Positions 34,401 through 40,722 of a stretch of 40,722 bases of DNA are shown here, piece after piece. The stretch is taken from assembly GCA_017469935.1 (NCBI GenBank), contig JAFUFL010000015.1, forward strand, positions 1-40,722. Reading direction: 5' to 3'. A model generated the notes under the pieces. It had not been told where the DNA came from. It saw nothing but the letters and a program-made list of their open reading frames with translations, and searched no databases. The DNA comes from Lachnospiraceae bacterium (GTDB lineage: Bacteria > Bacillota > Clostridia > Lachnospirales > Lachnospiraceae). The number at the start of each line of letters is the position of its first letter. Within the stretch, counting starts at the first letter, position 1. A program made the translations under genes and the position numbers.

Positions 34401-34566
34401 TGTTAAGGAACTGAAGAATATGGATGATCTTGGAACGGCTTACTTTACAATTACCAACCTTGTTCCAGATCAGTACCTTTATGAGAGAAAGGACGCCATT
34501 CTTCACACAGTTGGAGAAAAACAAGTAATTTTGTCCTGCTACCTGAAGGAGAAAACAAATGAATGA
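31420..34566 (+). CDS. PLD-nuclease/SNF2-helicase fusion, anti-phage type
   Basis: 1,048 residues. Residues 1-190 form a phospholipase D-like domain with one HxK motif (IHAKVYI, 132-134) and GSSNFSEAGLQNNLEF (154-169), as in PLD nucleases that dimerise to cut DNA. Residues 240-800 are a SNF2-type superfamily 2 ATPase: DVVGLGKTYICAM (Walker A 278-282), VFVDEAHRFRN (DEAH 344-347), LVSATPINN, then ITTDVLAEGINLHRSNAL and MQRVGRINRVGT of the second lobe. The C-terminal about 200 residues are unassigned. GGGGGAAGAAG precedes the ATG. It overlaps the methyltransferase gene by 8 bases. The layout suggests a translocating nuclease guided by the partner methylase. Confidence 0.85.
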   Translation: MVVNDLKFFTNEPERDLYSRFSKILKSNTQFFDILVGYFRTSGFFKLYPAMEDVEKIRILVGLNVDKKTVDIIDIADQLTLKEAREKFAKGVEEEFEKTETSSKVEQGVYKFIEWLKSGKMEMRMYVDAPIHAKVYIMRKDQNKADYYGSVITGSSNFSEAGLQNNLEFNVELKDSADVKFALGRFEELWKDGIPIQDAYVDAIEKKTWLRNDITPYEIYLKTLYEFFREEINADKDVLANNLLPPGYMQLQYQLDAVVQAKKVLQAYNGVFISDVVGLGKTYICAMLAKSLGKGKKLIICPPVLVSYWEEVLLEFDVSAKVVSLGKLDSVIGGRIDYEYVFVDEAHRFRNAGTDSFSKLHEICYGKKVVLVSATPINNYTSDIENQIYLFQPKHNSNIVGVKNLEGFFASLNGKLKGLEKGSADYMDQIRKNSEEIRDRLLRHIMIRRTRTEIQQYYRDDLERQGLTFPKLGAPEKIIYEFDEVTDSIFTETIAAIKDFTYARYKPLTYLKDTKQFAQQLTAQHNMGGFMKGILVKRLESSFYAFRMTLSRFIDSYQRFIDMLNNVGEVWISKKVNVYDLLDAGEIDQLMKMVEEENGYHFKKSDFKSSFIIDLNKDLSKLKYLRDLWESITIDPKFDTFVDELENNKKLLGNKKIIFTESKETAEYLETKLRPIYGKRVVAYSGMSGAKLKADIEDSFNPKYANKENDRYDVLITTDVLAEGINLHRSNALINYDLPWNPTRIMQRVGRINRVGTEHQQIYVFNFFPTAQSNKHMPLKDRILEKLQSFHDTLGEDYKYLSDEEVVSSQKLFEDLTSSLDQEEESTSPELAYLAVIRQIRDNDKALFERIKRLPKKSKTGRYSNRVKKAATITFIRKGALKDFFITGEKTEQISFMDAVRYLECEPDEQRINVGTNYYSHYDANNAAFDEALTEEDVIEVGKAPLRGNDLKVVRILRAMKNEPTLTEDQEEVLSRLIKAYENGDIPQNITKNIVKELKNMDDLGTAYFTITNLVPDQYLYERKDAILHTVGEKQVILSCYLKEKTNE

Positions 34567-36274
34567 GCAAAAGCGTAAAATATTTGAGGCGACATTAACA
34601 GAGGCTTTTGACCATGATCGTTATGTGCAATTTCTCAGAGAGTTGCTGGATAACATGCGGCTCGTAGCGCCTAATCGCGAAGTGAAGCCTTGGAATACTT
34701 TCTCTGCGGCGGTTGATCATTATCGACATATCGGAAACTATATTGGAGAAGATAATAATAAGGTTGCTCTCTTTTCTGTATGCTTGAAGAATGATAAGAA
34801 TCTTGAAAATGCAAGAAGCATGCAAAGAGCGTTTGTAAAAACGCTTTTGGAGAGCGGTGATTGCGCCGGTGCACTGGTGGCTTTTTATACAAGTGGAGAG
34901 TTGGATAAATGGCGTCTATCCTTAGTCAGAATGGATTACGAATTCTCGAAAGGAAAGCTTAGCGAGAAGCTTACTCCTGCAAAGAGATTTTCGTATCTGG
35001 TCGGTAAGGGTGAGCCCTGCCATACTGCACAGGAACGACTTTATCCGATTTTTGTTGAGGATAATGCTGACCCGAGCCTTGACGAGCTAGAAGAAGCCTT
35101 CAGCGTTGAAGCGGTAACGAAAGATTTCTTTGACCAATATCGCGAGAAATACCTGGTTCTGAAGGAATATTTGGATCAGACTCCGGAATTTACGGCGGAA
35201 GCGGAATCCAGAGGATTTGACAGCGAGCAGTTTGCCAAAAAGCTTATGGGCCAGATTGTATTTCTGTATTTCATACAGAAAAAAGGGTGGCTTGGAGTAA
35301 ATGCTTTCCCTTTTAAACTGACGGAACGACAGTATAAAGACGGGTTTTATAAAACCGGGCGAAAGCCAAAAGAGCTGATGCCGTATGTGTATAAGCTGGC
35401 GAAGGATGGTAATTATTATCGTGACAACAACGCTCTGCTATCACTTTCGCCTGAAGACGAGACAGTTTTATCAACCTTAGTAAAAGGAGATGCATGGGGA
35501 AGTGGTCCCAAAAATTTCATGCGTCAGATTTTTGATGCTTGCGAAAAGGCAGGACGTAACTATTTTGACGACTGCCTTGAGCCACTTTTCTATACCGGAC
35601 TGAATCAGAACAGGGGTGAGAATGCATTTTTCCCTCCGCTTCACAGAAGAATTCCGTTCTTGAATGGTGGCTTATTTGAGGAAATGGAGGGTTATGACTG
35701 GAAAAACAATGATTTCAGTATACCCAATTCGTTATTTTCTAATGCAGATGAAAAGGGGAAAAGGGATGCCGATGGTATTCTTGATGTTTTTGATCGGTAT
35801 AACTTCACAATGGCTGAGGATGAGCCGATGGAACGAGAAGTTGCTATTGATCCTGAGATGCTCGGAAAGGTCTTCGAAAATCTATTGGATGTTACTGACA
35901 GAAAATCAAAGGGGGCATTCTATACGCCGCGTGAAATTGTCCATTATATGTGTCAGGAGAGCCTAATAAACTATCTGAGCGGCAGGACGGGTATTCCTGA
36001 AGAAGATATCCGTAAATTCGTTCTTTATGGAGAATACTTCCGGGATGAAGATACTAGGAAAACAATATTCGTAAAGGGCGAAAACGGAAGCAAAGGGCAC
36101 ATGGAATTCGATAAAGAAAAAGCATTCGAGATTCCAGAGACTATCTTTAGCTACAAGAAAAATGTGAATAGACTTCAAGAGATTGATAATTACCTTGCAA
36201 ACGTTAAAGTTGCAGAAAGCAAGACGCAAAATTTGATACAAATTAACGATTGCCCTCTCAGGGGTGTCGCATAG
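34559..36274 (+). pseudogene. Type IIG-like restriction/methyltransferase, truncated before SAM motif I
   Basis: 571 residues; relatives run to about 1,000 or more. The N-terminal region (REVKPWNTFSAAVDHYRHI, KVALFSVCLKNDKNLENARS, DKWRLSLVRMDYEF) and the helical middle (KLMGQIVFLYFIQKKGWLGV; FLNGGLFEEMEGYDW; DPEMLGKVFENLL) match Eco57I/PglX-like enzymes. KGAFYTPREIVHYM (451-464) is the segment that normally leads to the SAM-binding motif. In relatives ANVKVA is followed at once by DPAxGSG; here it runs into ESKTQNLIQ and stops after 19 residues. Motif I and the catalytic NPPY are therefore missing and not found downstream. As it stands it cannot methylate DNA. Confidence 0.8.
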
Positions 36275-36320
36275 GGGTTAGGGGTGTCGGTTTTACAGAC
36301 CGGCGCGTTTTTGTATATAG
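36215..36320. other. Junction between the truncated methyltransferase and following DNA
   Basis: Homology to the methyltransferase stops near 36215. The next 100 bases hold two direct copies of AGGGGTGTCG (36260-36269 and 36280-36289) and a GCGCGTTTTTG stretch. It looks like a recombination or insertion scar, and may be the edge of another mobile element. Confidence 0.5.
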
Positions 36321-36331
36321 GGGATGTAGTT

Positions 36332-36520
36332 ATGGCAACGATTACAAAGAAGCAGATGGAGGAATATGAACGTCTGCGCCGGGATCGGGACAATGGACGT
36401 GTGCTTACACCAGACGGCCTGCGGCTCATCTGTGCGGCGTATGAAAATGATCCTGAGAAGATCGGCATCCACATGTTAGAAATGCTGGCGAAGTTCAGGA
36501 ATGAAGGTATAATTGACTAA
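36332..36520 (+). CDS. Small hypothetical protein
   Basis: 62 residues from ATG 36332 with GGGGAT upstream; the frame is open from 36284 but that would start inside the junction repeats. Soluble, charged, mostly helical: KKQMEEYERLRRDRDNGRVL, then TPDGLRLICAAYENDPEKIG. Resembles small proteins I associate with integrative elements of Clostridia, without known function. Confidence 0.6.
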   Translation: MATITKKQMEEYERLRRDRDNGRVLTPDGLRLICAAYENDPEKIGIHMLEMLAKFRNEGIID

Positions 36521-36547
36521 ATCGGGATTGATCATGGAGGTAACTTT

Positions 36548-36841
36548 ATGTGGATGGTATTAGGAATAAGTGCAATAGTTTTTACTGTTCTGAATTTGGT
36601 TTGGACATTTAATAACAAAAACGCTAAATGGTTTAGGTTTGCGGGTCTTGCATTAACGGCACTGACTTTATGCGCTTTTTATGCCGATGGAGCAGGCAGA
36701 GTTGTAGCAGAAGATTGGGGAGGCTTAATGGATATTATGCCAACAATGAATAAAGCTTTATGGGGGTGTACCGTCATTTCAATTCTACTTAATTCGGTTT
36801 CTTTATGGAGGTTGCAACAATCTCTATATTTTTTTGTTTAA
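36548..36841 (+). CDS. Small multi-span membrane protein
   Basis: 97 residues with three hydrophobic stretches: MVLGISAIVFTVLNLVWTF, FAGLALTALTLCAFYADGAG, and a C-terminal LWGCTVISILLNSVSLW. A perfect GGAGGT lies 8 bases before the ATG. No family name recognised. It follows the preceding small gene by 27 bases and ends in a poly-T stretch read as FF. Confidence 0.65.
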   Translation: MWMVLGISAIVFTVLNLVWTFNNKNAKWFRFAGLALTALTLCAFYADGAGRVVAEDWGGLMDIMPTMNKALWGCTVISILLNSVSLWRLQQSLYFFV

Positions 36842-36870
36842 AAAAGATACGAAAAAGGATTGAATAGCTG

Positions 36871-36901
36871 TTGACTCTGACGTTAGGTAATAGTTTATAG
36901 T
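36871..36901 (+). promoter_or_regulatory. MerR-type promoter with 19-base spacer
   Basis: TTGACT (36871-36876) and TATAGT (36896-36901) are 19 bases apart, the over-long spacing that MerR activators correct by untwisting DNA. An imperfect dyad (ACTCTGACGT at 36874-36883 against AGGTAATAGT at 36885-36894, 7 of 10 positions) covers the spacer. The operon it drives ends in a merR gene. Confidence 0.75.
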
Positions 36902-36937
36902 TGACTATAGCATGAACGAGACGCATAGGAGGTCAGG

Positions 36938-37843
36938 ATGAAAGTCAACAGAGTATATTCACCAGATATTTATAAAAAGATAATGCTGGCTGATTCAGAT
37001 AAAAAAGATGATATTTATCGCTATGATATGATGATGCCATTCCAAGGAAAATGGGATTGTTATCATATACCCCTTAAACCAAAGTTCCCAGGTGGATATG
37101 ATATCATTATGGCCAACAATAGATTAGGGATAATGGCGCCATCTGATGTGGACAGCGACATTGCAGAGCAGATAGAGCAATTGGAGAATCAGGAGATGTG
37201 GGAGTCTTGCAATAGGGCCATAGAAGAAGCTCTTACCAGATTTGAAAATCAGGGAATAGAGCTAAAGGTACAAGAATATCTTTTCACAATTCTTCTGGCA
37301 AACCCCCAGAATGCTTATACAATCATGAACGAAGGATATTGTGGTGATGGAGGAATCCCTGGATACATTATGGGATGGCTCGTTCCTTCAAAAGAGACCA
37401 TCAAAAGACTTCCAGCCGCCCTTACACATGAGACTAATCATAATATCAGATACCAGTACATTAAGTGGACTAACGATATAAATCTTGGTGAGATGATTGT
37501 GAGTGAAGGATTAGCAGAGAACTTCGCCACAACAGTCTTTGGTGAAGAACTTCTTGGACCATGGGTCACCAAGACAGACATGGAGCTAATGCCCCTTATA
37601 AAAGAAATTATCTACGATGGTATCGAAGTAACTGGTTTTGACAATATCACATCATATCTTTACGGCGATGAAATGGCTAGGATTCAGCATTTTCCGGAAG
37701 TGGGGCTTCCATATTGTGCAGGATATGCTATAGGCTATTACTTGATAAAGTACTATTTAGAAAAGACAGGGGTTCCTATAGAAAAGGCAACGATACTTCC
37801 AGCAGCTGAGATTTTGAATGAAGTAAAGGAATTTTGGAAATGA
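36938..37843 (+). CDS. DUF2268-type putative zinc metalloprotease
   Basis: 301 residues. The zinc site HExxH is in ALTHETNHNIRYQY near residue 168, with the downstream acidic ligand in MIVSEGLAENFAT about 25 residues later, as in DUF2268 proteins. CGDGGIPGYIMGWLVPSKET precedes it and YCAGYAIGYYLIKYYLEKTG closes the domain. No signal peptide, so probably cytoplasmic; its substrate is unknown. AGGAGGT precedes the ATG. The stop overlaps the ATG of the merR gene, so the two are co-made under a MerR-type promoter. Confidence 0.82.
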   Translation: MKVNRVYSPDIYKKIMLADSDKKDDIYRYDMMMPFQGKWDCYHIPLKPKFPGGYDIIMANNRLGIMAPSDVDSDIAEQIEQLENQEMWESCNRAIEEALTRFENQGIELKVQEYLFTILLANPQNAYTIMNEGYCGDGGIPGYIMGWLVPSKETIKRLPAALTHETNHNIRYQYIKWTNDINLGEMIVSEGLAENFATTVFGEELLGPWVTKTDMELMPLIKEIIYDGIEVTGFDNITSYLYGDEMARIQHFPEVGLPYCAGYAIGYYLIKYYLEKTGVPIEKATILPAAEILNEVKEFWK

Positions 37844-38574
37844 AAAAGCTGACAGTGAATGAGGTAAGCAAATTAACTGGGGTGAGTATACGTACCCTGC
37901 AGTATTATGACAAAATTGGACTATTAAAGCCAACAGAATACACAAAGGCTGGATATAGGTTGTATGATGATGCTGCATTAGAGACATTACAACAGATTTT
38001 ATTGTTTCGCGAGCTAGAATTTCCGCTTAAAGATATAAAAGATATCGTCACCAGTTCCGGTTTTGACAAGAATAAAGCATTACAGCAGCAAATAGAACTT
38101 CTGGAATTAAAGAAAGAGCACATAGACAATCTAATAAGCATGTGCCGTGGTTTGCAACTTAGGGGAACCAAACATGTGGATTTCACTGCATTTGATGCAA
38201 GTAAGCTTGATGAATACGCTAAACGTGCGAAAGAACAATGGGGAGAAACACCTGAGTTTAAGGAATTTGAAGAAAAGGATAAAAACCGAACAAAGACTGA
38301 TGAGCAAAGGATGATGGCTAACTTCATGAGGATTTTTGAAAAGTTCGGAAGGATGAAGGAAATGAATCCGGCATCAGTAGAAGTGCAGGAGCAGGTGAAA
38401 AAGCTACAGAGTTTTATTAGTGATCATTTTTATAAGTGTTCTAATGAAATGCTTTTTGGACTTGGCAAGATGTATGATGGTGGGGGAGATTTTACCAATA
38501 ATATCGATAAGATGGGTGGTGAAGGAACTGCTGAGTTTATATTCAGAGCAATAAAAATCTATTGTGGGAGATAG
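37840..38574 (+). CDS. MerR-family regulator with TipA-S-like effector domain
   Basis: 244 residues from ATG 37840, which overlaps the preceding stop. The winged-helix MerR domain is clear: LTVNEVSKLTGVSIRTLQYY, DKIGLLKPTEYTKAGYRLYD, ELEFPLKDIKDIVTS. A long linker helix is followed by a TipAS-type domain: EYAKRAKEQWGETPEFKEFE, then FMRIFEKFGRMKEMNP and a helical globin-like end. TipAS domains bind multiple antibiotics or peptides and activate transcription. It very likely controls its own operon through the 19-base-spacer promoter at 36871-36901. Confidence 0.9.
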   Translation: MKKLTVNEVSKLTGVSIRTLQYYDKIGLLKPTEYTKAGYRLYDDAALETLQQILLFRELEFPLKDIKDIVTSSGFDKNKALQQQIELLELKKEHIDNLISMCRGLQLRGTKHVDFTAFDASKLDEYAKRAKEQWGETPEFKEFEEKDKNRTKTDEQRMMANFMRIFEKFGRMKEMNPASVEVQEQVKKLQSFISDHFYKCSNEMLFGLGKMYDGGGDFTNNIDKMGGEGTAEFIFRAIKIYCGR

Positions 38575-38649
38575 CAGTTATCTCGGAATATAATATTGAT
38601 TTCTTTATTCAAAGGAAAAGAATAAATTCCAGTTTATGGGGATAGAACT

Positions 38650-39012
38650 ATGAATAAGTTCAAAACAGAAAACTACTACAGGGAGCTTAACAAAGACAGT
38701 CTGTGTTCCTGTGATTACTGCAGAAACTATTATAAAGAGGTCAAAGCAGCATATTCGGAATTATCAGATCATCTGGCAGGAATGGGAGTCGACATTGAGA
38801 AGCCATTCGAAACAATACCTCTTGAACCATACGAAGGAAATATTGAATATATTGCTGTCCAATACATCGTAATTGGGAATGCCGCAGATTTTAAGAGCGA
38901 AGATGTTTATGGAGTTCATATCAGCATTGCAGACTCACATCCCATGACAGATATTGACGAAGAACACTATGTTATTGTGATAACGCCTATAAGATTGAAA
39001 TGGGCTGTATAG
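38650..39012 (+). CDS. Hypothetical protein
   Basis: 120 residues with a CSCDYCRNYYKEVKAAY start (two Cys-x-x-Cys-like pairs that might bind metal) and ENTIPLEPYEGN-like middle (here ETIPLEPYEGNIEYIAVQYI), ending in VHISIADSHPMTDIDEEHYV. Similar proteins are common in Lachnospiraceae, function unknown. GGGGATAG precedes the ATG. Confidence 0.65.
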   Translation: MNKFKTENYYRELNKDSLCSCDYCRNYYKEVKAAYSELSDHLAGMGVDIEKPFETIPLEPYEGNIEYIAVQYIVIGNAADFKSEDVYGVHISIADSHPMTDIDEEHYVIVITPIRLKWAV

Positions 39013-39040
39013 ACAAATCGGGATTTGAGGAGGTAAGAAA

Positions 39041-39934
39041 ATGCAGAAATGCTCACGGATAATCGCTGGATTTCTTACTGTTCTAATCATTGTTTCACTA
39101 ACCGCCTGTTCTGCAGGCAATGAGAATCCAGCCGCTAAGACCGAATCAGATGAAGCGGTGCTGTCTGACCTTACGGTATACAGTTACACATGGCGGATGG
39201 CAGAATTCCTCGATGATTCATCTTATGATGAATACATGCATGATGACGGTCAGCGGTTTCAGAGTCTTATGTCTTTTACTGAAAAACTGCGGTCTTCGGA
39301 GGAACTTGCATTTACACCATATACAAGCAATCTTGTTGAACTGCTCAATCTTACGGTTCCGGATCAATGCATGGTTAATTACGGAACAGAATTTGCAGAA
39401 GAATCCGGTTATGAGATCAATGGTGAACCTGCGGCAGCAGCAGAAGCCCTGCAGGTTACTGATAACTTGTTTGATCTGTTTCCTTTGCAGATTGCAGAAG
39501 GCCGCGGATTCAGCGACGATGATTATGACTATCTGAATAAAGGGAGAATTCCTGTAATTCTCGGAGCGGCATACAAAGACACATTATCAATTGGAGATAC
39601 GTTTGAAGGATATTATATTTTTGAACGGTTCACCTTTGAAGTAATAGGTTTTGCGGAAGGCGGAAGAGTTTTTTACAGCAGTCCCGACAGCAGGCCGGTT
39701 CCATATGACCGATATATCATTATGCCTTTTGCTTCTGTATGTGAAGATTCTGAAATGGGTAGAATCATATTGTTGCAGCAGCTTTGCGGACTGATCACAG
39801 ACGAGAACGGAAAAAATCATGCATTAAAGCAGGTGAATGAATGGCTTGCTGAGACCGGTCTGAAGGATTGGGCTGACCAGATCAGAATTACGGAAGACAG
39901 CTTAGAGACGATACTCCAGTATTATTTAAACTGA
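39041..39934 (+). CDS. Lipoprotein with MacB-like extracytoplasmic domain
   Basis: 297 residues. A signal peptide (IIAGFLTVLIIVSL) ends in the lipobox LTAC at Cys23, so the protein is expected to be lipid-anchored outside the membrane. The mature part has VTDNLFDLFPLQIAEGRGFS, IPVILGAAYKDTLSIGDTF and YIFERFTFEVIGFAEGGRVF. This pattern is typical of the periplasmic core domain of MacB/FtsX-type ABC permeases, but the four permease helices are absent. It may be a free-standing sensor or a remnant. A GAGGAGGT site lies 6 bases before the ATG. No ABC transporter genes are adjacent in the window. Confidence 0.7.
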   Translation: MQKCSRIIAGFLTVLIIVSLTACSAGNENPAAKTESDEAVLSDLTVYSYTWRMAEFLDDSSYDEYMHDDGQRFQSLMSFTEKLRSSEELAFTPYTSNLVELLNLTVPDQCMVNYGTEFAEESGYEINGEPAAAAEALQVTDNLFDLFPLQIAEGRGFSDDDYDYLNKGRIPVILGAAYKDTLSIGDTFEGYYIFERFTFEVIGFAEGGRVFYSSPDSRPVPYDRYIIMPFASVCEDSEMGRIILLQQLCGLITDENGKNHALKQVNEWLAETGLKDWADQIRITEDSLETILQYYLN

Positions 39935-40006
39935 CCTCCTCAAACTCAGCATAGCTGGCAATCTCGAATGCTGATTGCTCAAATTCCAGTTTCACGAAAT
40001 CAAAAT

Positions 40007-40045
40007 AGCTCCCGGCCACCGGTGAAAATCCGATGATCGGGAGCT
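40007..40045. terminator. Hairpin between convergent genes
   Basis: AGCTCCCG (40007-40014) pairs with CGGGAGCT (40038-40045). On the minus strand the stem is followed by ATTTTG, so it probably ends the serine recombinase transcript. Confidence 0.6.
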
Positions 40046-40062
40046 TGATTTATGTCCGGGTG

Positions 40063-40722
40063 TCAGGCTTTTACTTCCTGCCCGTTCTTGAAGGTAAACC
40101 GGATGTCGTCCTCGGCATAGACCGTGACGTAGTCCACCAGCCCGTGCCAAGTTTTCAGCGTGAATTCAGGCAGCTGATCCGGCAGCCTTTCAAAGGCCTT
40201 CAGAAAGGCTTCGTAGTTGGCACGTTGGGTCTGTTTCTGGCTGATCTCCTCGGTGACTTCCTCAAGGCGAGCCTTGGTCTTGTCGAAACGCTGCGTCAGG
40301 GCGTCGTACCGCTTCTGGTATTCGGCCTGATCCAGAGCAACGTGGGCGTTTTCGTAAATGCACTGCTGCACCATGTCGGAAACCACCTGCGTTTCCTGCA
40401 GGAGCTCATCGTGCTCAGCCTCAAGCGCTGTGGTGTCAAAGAGGACGGGGATCATGGCGTAGCCGTTTGCGATAACCTCACCCTTCGTCTCCAGCAGCTT
40501 GTTTACCGCCTTAAGGAAGGCGGCCTGAATCTCCTCGTCCGTCAGGTGCGGTGTGCGGCAGGTCTTGTCGCCGTCGTACTTATGGTTGCAGCGCCAGATG
40601 ACCTTCCGGTATTTGCTGTTGGAGTGCCAGACCTTTGAGCCGTACCAGCAGCCGCACTCGCCGCATTTGATCTTGCTGGAGAAGGCGTGGACTCCGCTGT
40701 GGTATTTCTTTCCCTTGCCGCG
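40063..40722 (-). CDS. Large serine recombinase, C-terminal part (5' end outside window)
   Basis: The frame is open from the window edge for 219 codons on the minus strand. It begins with a zinc-ribbon region (FSSKIKCGECGCWYGSKVW, then WRCNHKYDGDKTCRTPHL) typical of the recombinase zinc beta-ribbon domain. A helical region follows with the coiled coil ARLEEVTEEISQKQTQRANY, ending in WHGLVDYVTVYAEDDIRFTF. This is the C-terminal half of TnpX/TndX-type large serine recombinases that move Clostridia transposons and integrative elements. The catalytic resolvase domain lies beyond the window. Its GC content is higher than its neighbours', suggesting a different origin. Confidence 0.85.
   Translation of the reverse strand, partial: RGKGKKYHSGVHAFSSKIKCGECGCWYGSKVWHSNSKYRKVIWRCNHKYDGDKTCRTPHLTDEEIQAAFLKAVNKLLETKGEVIANGYAMIPVLFDTTALEAEHDELLQETQVVSDMVQQCIYENAHVALDQAEYQKRYDALTQRFDKTKARLEEVTEEISQKQTQRANYEAFLKAFERLPDQLPEFTLKTWHGLVDYVTVYAEDDIRFTFKNGQEVKA

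Noticed and set aside
36517-39027. Shared AAATCGGGATT motif shortly before the ribosome sites of the genes at 36548 and 39041
   Set aside because: Only two short copies with different flanks; could be chance, and no structure supports a regulatory role.
23696-40722. CRISPR array or tRNA attachment gene in the accessory region
   Set aside because: No regularly spaced repeats with unique spacers and no tRNA-like cloverleaf sequence were seen.

Overview
The window reads as a Gram-positive Clostridia chromosome, most likely Lachnospiraceae. The basis is gene content and order: an FMN-riboswitch RibU transporter, TsaE/TsaB/RimI/TsaD, a Lachnospiraceae-style PfkA, a GreA-LysS pair and strong Shine-Dalgarno sites. 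The assignment is by recognition, not by database search. Bases 1 to about 23,700 are GC-rich, densely packed core chromosome entirely on the + strand. From about 23,700 to the end the sequence becomes visibly AT-richer and is made of replicon, recombinase, defence and accessory genes, i.e. mobile DNA inserted after lysS.

Core part: the end of one family-2 glycosyltransferase and a complete second one; a coiled-coil protein with a C-terminal membrane anchor; a flavin reductase-like protein; murA behind a near-consensus promoter; an FMN riboswitch with terminator controlling ribU; the t6A group tsaE, tsaB, rimI, rnz, tsaD running on into ispD and dnaE; pfkA with its own promoter and terminator; a SpoU/TrmH rRNA methyltransferase; an NfeD-SPFH membrane pair; argF, birA, a small conserved protein and a dus gene; then greA and lysS. 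Several genes carry young tandem duplications: the 3' ends of dnaE, nfeD and the SPFH gene, the 5' end of ispD, and a repeat-flanked insertion in birA.

Mobile part: (i) 23.7-27.5 kb is a partition/replication operon, parA-parB-repA plus two small genes. It has two matching palindromes inside parA (candidate partition sites) and six 23-bp iterons inside repA (candidate replication origin). (ii) About 0.8 kb of non-coding DNA leads to a tyrosine recombinase with a complete catalytic set. (iii) 29.6-36.3 kb is a defence-like cassette: a GmrSD-type DUF262/DUF1524 protein whose start is frameshifted, a PLD-nuclease/SNF2-helicase fusion, and a type IIG-like methyltransferase cut off where its SAM-binding motif should begin. 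(iv) 36.3-39.9 kb holds small accessory genes, including a DUF2268 metalloprotease/MerR-TipA pair behind a 19-bp-spacer MerR-type promoter and a lipoprotein with a MacB-like extracytoplasmic domain. (v) The right edge holds the C-terminal part of a large serine recombinase on the minus strand, marking another element.

The signals most worth following are the DNA-level origin and partition-site candidates in the parA-parB-repA operon, the three-gene defence cassette with its two lesions, and the recurrent duplication of gene 3' ends.
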